Below, in pieces: positions 16,193 through 18,704 of a stretch of 18,704 bases of DNA. The position numbers and the translations under genes were made by a program. The stretch comes from Asaia bogorensis (GTDB lineage: Bacteria > Pseudomonadota > Alphaproteobacteria > Acetobacterales > Acetobacteraceae): contig CAMBXJ010000023.1 in NCBI GenBank assembly GCA_945871455.1, forward strand, positions 1 through 18,704, in the 5' to 3' direction. Under the pieces are notes generated by a model. That model worked only from the letters and a program-made list of their open reading frames with translations, ran no database searches and was not told the DNA's origin. Within the stretch, counting starts at the first letter, position 1. The number at the start of each line of letters is the position of its first letter.

Positions 16193-16205
16193 GATTCTCA
16201 GAATC
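16193..16205. promoter_or_regulatory. Palindromic candidate operator upstream of the XRE gene
   Basis: GATTCTCAGAATC is a perfect 6+1+6 inverted repeat 75 bp before the XRE start. On the minus strand it lies just after a possible promoter, so a bound repressor would block initiation. Autoregulation by the XRE protein is the simplest reading; this is inference. Confidence 0.4.
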
Positions 16206-16217
16206 AGAGCGGACTCC

Positions 16218-16247
16218 AGCTTATGGCAGGAATCCGCTCAATTTCAA
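16218..16247 (-). promoter_or_regulatory. Possible promoter of the XRE gene
   Basis: On the minus strand, TTGAAA (-35, 16242-16247) and TAAGCT (-10, 16218-16223) are separated by 18 nt, between the glxR stop and the XRE start. The -35 is good and the -10 is moderate. The palindrome at 16193-16205 lies a few bases downstream of the expected start point. Nothing else was seen in this 174-bp gap. Confidence 0.3.
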
Positions 16248-16292
16248 GCCCGATTGCTCGCCGACGAGCCCATCAAACAGTCACACTTCGAT

Positions 16293-17180
16293 CTACTTCT
16301 TATTGCGAACAGTAACGTCTCCCATGCGTTCGATCGCCAGGACCATCGCGGAGTGGTCCAGATCGCCGCCGCCCTGTCCCGACACGATGGAGAACATCTG
16401 CTGGGCAATGGCGGTGTTGGGCAGCGACAGATTGAGCTCCTTTGCCGCCGAAAGCGCCAAATTCAGGTCCTTCTGGTGCAAACGGACCCGGAAGCCGGGG
16501 TTGAACGTGCCATTCAGCATCCGTTCGGCATGCACTTCCAGGATCCGGGACGACGCGAAACCGCCCATCAGCGCCTGGCGGACTTTCGCCGGATCGGCGC
16601 CGGCCTTGGCCGCGAACACCAAAGCCTCCGACACCGCCTGAAGATTCAGCGCGACGATGATCTGGTTCGCGACCTTGCAGGTCTGCCCAGCGCCGTTTTC
16701 CGACCCGACATGGGTGATGTTCTTGCCCATCGCCTCGAACAGCGGCGTGGCACGCGCGAAGGCGGCATCCGGACCGCCCACCATGATGGTCAGAGTGGCC
16801 TGCTTGGCCCCGACTTCGCCGCCCGACACCGGGGCATCCAGGTAATCGCAGCCCTTCTCGGCGATCCGGCGGGCGAAGTCCTTCGTGGCGATTGGGCTGA
16901 TCGAGGACATGTCGATGACCAGGGCGCCCTTGTTCAGCCCGTCCGCCACGCCGCCGGCGCCGAACAGCACGGTCTCGACATCGGGGGTGTCGGGCACCAT
17001 CACGATGACGACCTCGGACTTCGCGGCAACCGACTTGGCATCCGCGACTACCTCGGCCGCGGCGCGGATTTCGTCGGTCAGGCTGGAGCGTTCCGGCACG
17101 ATGATGTCGTGGCCGGCATTCCTGAGATTGAGCGCCATCGGGCGCCCCATGATGCCAAGGCCGATAAATCCGATTTTCAT
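16293..17180 (-). CDS. glxR: 2-hydroxy-3-oxopropionate (tartronate semialdehyde) reductase, beta-hydroxyacid dehydrogenase family
   Basis: This 295-aa NAD(P)-dependent dehydrogenase has the Rossmann motif GLGIMG (7-12) at the start. The family substrate loop is DAPVSGGEVGA (116-125), the catalytic lysine is K169 in GAGQTCKVANQI, and HQKDLNLAL includes K237. Family members reduce tartronate semialdehyde to D-glycerate (GlxR/GarR) or oxidise 3-hydroxyisobutyrate or L-threonate. Placement directly after a hydroxypyruvate isomerase gene on the same strand favours GlxR; a threonate-type dehydrogenase remains possible because isomerase-like OtnI accompanies LtnD in other bacteria. GGGAG precedes ATG 17180. 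The gap to the isomerase gene contains a perfect hairpin. Confidence 0.85.
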   Translation of the reverse strand: MKIGFIGLGIMGRPMALNLRNAGHDIIVPERSSLTDEIRAAAEVVADAKSVAAKSEVVIVMVPDTPDVETVLFGAGGVADGLNKGALVIDMSSISPIATKDFARRIAEKGCDYLDAPVSGGEVGAKQATLTIMVGGPDAAFARATPLFEAMGKNITHVGSENGAGQTCKVANQIIVALNLQAVSEALVFAAKAGADPAKVRQALMGGFASSRILEVHAERMLNGTFNPGFRVRLHQKDLNLALSAAKELNLSLPNTAIAQQMFSIVSGQGGGDLDHSAMVLAIERMGDVTVRNKK

Positions 17181-17245
17181 GGTCCGGTCTCCCTGTTCGA
17201 TCGCGACGGACGGTCGGTGGCCCGCGCGTGGTGTGGCTTGAAGGG

Positions 17246-17276
17246 TTGACCGGCTGGCGCATGGCCAGCCGGTCAA
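17246..17276 (-). other. Intercistronic hairpin between hyi and glxR
   Basis: TTGACCGGCTGGC (17246-17258) and GCCAGCCGGTCAA (17264-17276) form a perfect 13-bp stem with a 5-nt loop, 19 bp after the hyi stop. On the minus strand no T-tract follows, so it is probably not a full intrinsic terminator. It is more likely an mRNA stability or processing element that lets hyi and glxR be expressed at different levels (inference). Confidence 0.65.
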
Positions 17277-17295
17277 TGGTCAGACGAAAGCTCGA

Positions 17296-18075
17296 TCAGT
17301 CGGCAAAGCGCTGGCGCCAGCCCAGCCCGGCGACCGTGTCCCCGGCGGGGCGATACTCGCAGCCGACCCAGCCCTGGTAGCCGAGTTCATCCATCCGGCG
17401 GAAGACGTAGGACCAGCCGATCTCTCCGGTTCCCGGCTCGTTGCGCGCCGGGACATCGGCGATCTGGATATGGGCGATCACCGGCATGAATTTCTCCAGC
17501 CGCTTGGTGATGTCCCCCTCGGTGATCTGCACATGGTAGACGTCGAATTGCAGCCCCACCCGGTCCCGACCGATGGCATCGATCACCGCGGCACCCTGGG
17601 CCTGGGTGTTCAGGAAGTAGCCGGGCATGTCGCGATGGTTGATCGGCTCGATCACCAGCTTCACCCCAGCCGGCTTGGCCTGTTCGGTTGCCCAGGCCAG
17701 ATTGGTGGCATAGGTCGCGGCCGCGGTCCCGAGGGACACGTCGGGGGGCACGATCCCGGCCATACAATGGACATGCCGGCAATCGAGCGTGTTCGCATAG
17801 TCCAACGCCCGCTTCACACCCTCCCGAAACTCCGACTGCCGGCCGGGCAGACTGGCCAGCCCACGCTCCCCATTTGCCCAATCGCCGGGCGGCATATTGA
17901 ACAGGGCCTGGGACAGCCCCTCCCCGGCCAACCGGGCGCGCAATTCCGCTGCGGGATATTCATAGGGAAAGAGAAATTCCACCCCTTCGAAACCGGCCTG
18001 GCGCGCCGCGGCGAAGCGGTCGAGGAACGCCACCTCATTGAACATCATCGACAGATTTGCAGCGAAACGCGGCAT
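17296..18075 (-). CDS. hyi: Hydroxypyruvate isomerase (TIM-barrel, xylose-isomerase-like)
   Basis: This 259-aa protein matches the length and motifs of Hyi, which interconverts hydroxypyruvate and tartronate semialdehyde in glyoxylate metabolism. Expected active-site residues are in place: E143 (LVIEPINHRDMPGYFL), D178 (LQFDVYHVQ), Q204 (AHIQIADVP) and E240 (VGCEYRP). The N-terminal FAANLSMMFNEVAFLDRFAAARQAGFEGVEFLFPY is also typical. The related 2-oxo-tetronate isomerase OtnI shares these residues and cannot be fully excluded. GGGGGAGGAC precedes ATG 18075. The product of the reaction is the substrate of the next gene, glxR. No glyoxylate carboligase (gcl) gene is seen beside it. Confidence 0.87.
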   Translation of the reverse strand: MPRFAANLSMMFNEVAFLDRFAAARQAGFEGVEFLFPYEYPAAELRARLAGEGLSQALFNMPPGDWANGERGLASLPGRQSEFREGVKRALDYANTLDCRHVHCMAGIVPPDVSLGTAAATYATNLAWATEQAKPAGVKLVIEPINHRDMPGYFLNTQAQGAAVIDAIGRDRVGLQFDVYHVQITEGDITKRLEKFMPVIAHIQIADVPARNEPGTGEIGWSYVFRRMDELGYQGWVGCEYRPAGDTVAGLGWRQRFAD

Positions 18076-18187
18076 CGCGAGTCCTCCCCCTATGCGCCGC
18101 GAAGGCTACAAGCGGGTGTCAGGGTTGACCAGACGGGTCGTGCGACGATCCGACCGATCCCGGAAGGCGGGCGATCCCCGCATAGGG

Positions 18188-18254
18188 GCGGTTCCGGCCG
18201 GACAGGAACCGCTCCAGAGCGGGATCCCGCGGACTGCAAACAGCCAACCGCTCT
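18188..18254. repeat. Cluster of inverted repeats preceding the tandem array
   Basis: Three nested or adjacent inverted repeats are seen. GCGGTTCC (18188-18195) pairs with GGAACCGC (18205-18212) over a 9-nt loop. GCGGGATCCCGC (18219-18230) is a perfect 12-bp palindrome. AGAGCGG (18216-18222) pairs with CCGCTCT (18248-18254). They adjoin the tandem array and may be part of the same composite element. The stretch between here and the hyi start (18076-18187) shows nothing further beyond the hyi ribosome binding site. Confidence 0.6.
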
Positions 18255-18256
18255 AG

Positions 18257-18485
18257 CTCTTTGTTTAATCGCATGATTCACACGCGGTTACGTTCCGCTC
18301 AGCGTGATCATGCTCCTTGTTTGGTCGCATGATTCACAACGCTGTAGCGTTCCGCTCAGCGTGATCATGCTCCTTGTTTGGTCGCATGATTCACACGCTG
18401 TTACGTTCCGCTCAGCGTGATCATGCTCCTTGTTTGGTCGCATGATTCACACGCTGTTACGTTCCGCTCAGCGTGATCATGCTCT
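18257..18485. repeat. Tandem array of four 56/57-bp hairpin-forming units
   Basis: Units begin with TTGTTTGG (TTGTTTAA in the first) at 18261, 18317, 18374 and 18430. Each contains the imperfect inverted repeat GCATGATTCACACGCTG and CAGCGTGATCATGC, about 14 paired bases with small bulges around a roughly 12-nt loop. Units 3 and 4 are identical except for the last base; unit 2 has one inserted A and a T-to-A change; unit 1 is the most divergent. There are no spacers between units, so it is not CRISPR. The array lies in the divergent region between hyi and the truncated gene at the window end. Confidence 0.85.
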
Positions 18486-18642
18486 AATGTGCGTCCGGAC
18501 GGTGCACGGCCTGTGTCCTGCACGCCGCCTCGTCCCGACCGATGCACTCGTCCGTAGCGTGCACACGAATTCTTGTTTGCCGACGATATCGATCGGTCCG
18601 GACCCGATTGCCCGGGATGCAGAAAAAGGGAACGACCACGAC
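18486..18642. other. Leader region of the truncated rightward gene
   Basis: This 157-bp stretch between the array and the last gene contains several GTGCA/TGCAC half-sites (in the interval 18500-18565) that could form weak hairpins or be protein-binding half-sites. GGGA at 18628-18631 may serve as a ribosome binding site. No convincing promoter was found. Confidence 0.3.
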
Positions 18643-18704
18643 ATGATGGCTGAACGCTTGCTGCTGCTGCTGCTGGTCGGGGGCGTCGCCATCGGCTGCA
18701 TCAT
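18643..18704 (+). CDS. Truncated gene start: protein with hydrophobic N-terminus
   Basis: Only the first 20 codons fall in the window: MMAERLLLLLLLVGGVAIGC and onward. This is a leucine-rich hydrophobic segment after a short positively charged start, which fits a signal peptide, a lipoprotein-like leader or a first membrane anchor. A run of CTG codons encodes the leucines. Two ATGs (18643, 18646) are possible starts, with GGGA 11-14 nt upstream. The family cannot be told. It is divergent from hyi across the repeat array. Confidence 0.5.
   Translation, partial: MMAERLLLLLLVGGVAIGCI

Noticed and set aside
16254..17249. Plus-strand open frame opposite glxR
   Set aside because: Histidine/arginine-rich antisense translation; the GlxR motifs are all on the minus strand.
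18257..18485. CRISPR array
   Set aside because: The 56/57-bp units abut directly, have no unique spacers, and no cas gene is present.
18477..18704. Minus-strand open frame at the window end
   Set aside because: It runs into the tandem repeat, shows no motif, and the plus strand offers a plausible signal-type N-terminus instead.

Overview
The window is GC-rich with dense gene packing, compact GGAG-type ribosome binding sites and several intergenic palindromic repeats. Gene content (CydC, a hydantoinase/oxoprolinase A subunit, hydroxypyruvate isomerase with a tartronate semialdehyde reductase, ComD/ComE-like thiamine enzymes, a TTC38-type TPR protein) fits an aerobic alphaproteobacterium, plausibly Rhodospirillales/Acetobacterales. 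That placement is inference from gene style only. No rRNA, tRNA, CRISPR array, insertion sequence or phage gene was recognised.

Left part (1-4650). A TTC38-like TPR protein and a small cupin protein read rightward and end at a good hairpin terminator (2063-2096). A metallo-beta-lactamase-fold hydrolase (leftward) then diverges from a tight three-gene rightward operon. That operon encodes the alpha and beta halves of a split thiamine-pyrophosphate decarboxylase of the sulfopyruvate/phosphonopyruvate type, followed by a DUF1330-like small protein whose GTG start overlaps the previous stop. This looks like a small catabolic module for a 2-oxo acid; the substrate is not evident.

Middle part (4650-8850). 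Two small unrecognised genes (4654-5073 rightward, 5143-5328 leftward) and a secreted DUF2501/YjjA-like protein are followed by a convergent pair: a MetE C-terminal-domain-like protein and a glutamine-synthetase-family ligase. The 459-bp gap after the ligase gene carries a roughly 200-bp nested inverted-repeat element that looks like a MITE or REP-type dispersed repeat.

Right part (8843-18075). All genes read leftward. In transcription order they are hydroxypyruvate isomerase (hyi), tartronate semialdehyde reductase (glxR), an XRE-type regulator, a hydantoinase A subunit without its usual B subunit, CydC without CydD, an OmpA-C-like periplasmic protein and RecQ helicase. hyi and glxR belong to glyoxylate/hydroxypyruvate metabolism. 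With the neighbouring hydantoinase-type protein they suggest, but do not prove, use of ureide- or hydantoin-derived glyoxylate under the XRE regulator.

Right end (18076-18704). A 567-bp divergent intergenic region holds a cluster of inverted repeats and a four-copy tandem array of 56/57-bp units, each itself a hairpin. After it begins a truncated rightward gene with a hydrophobic N-terminus. The most unusual non-coding structures here are this array and the nested inverted repeat at 8471-8671.
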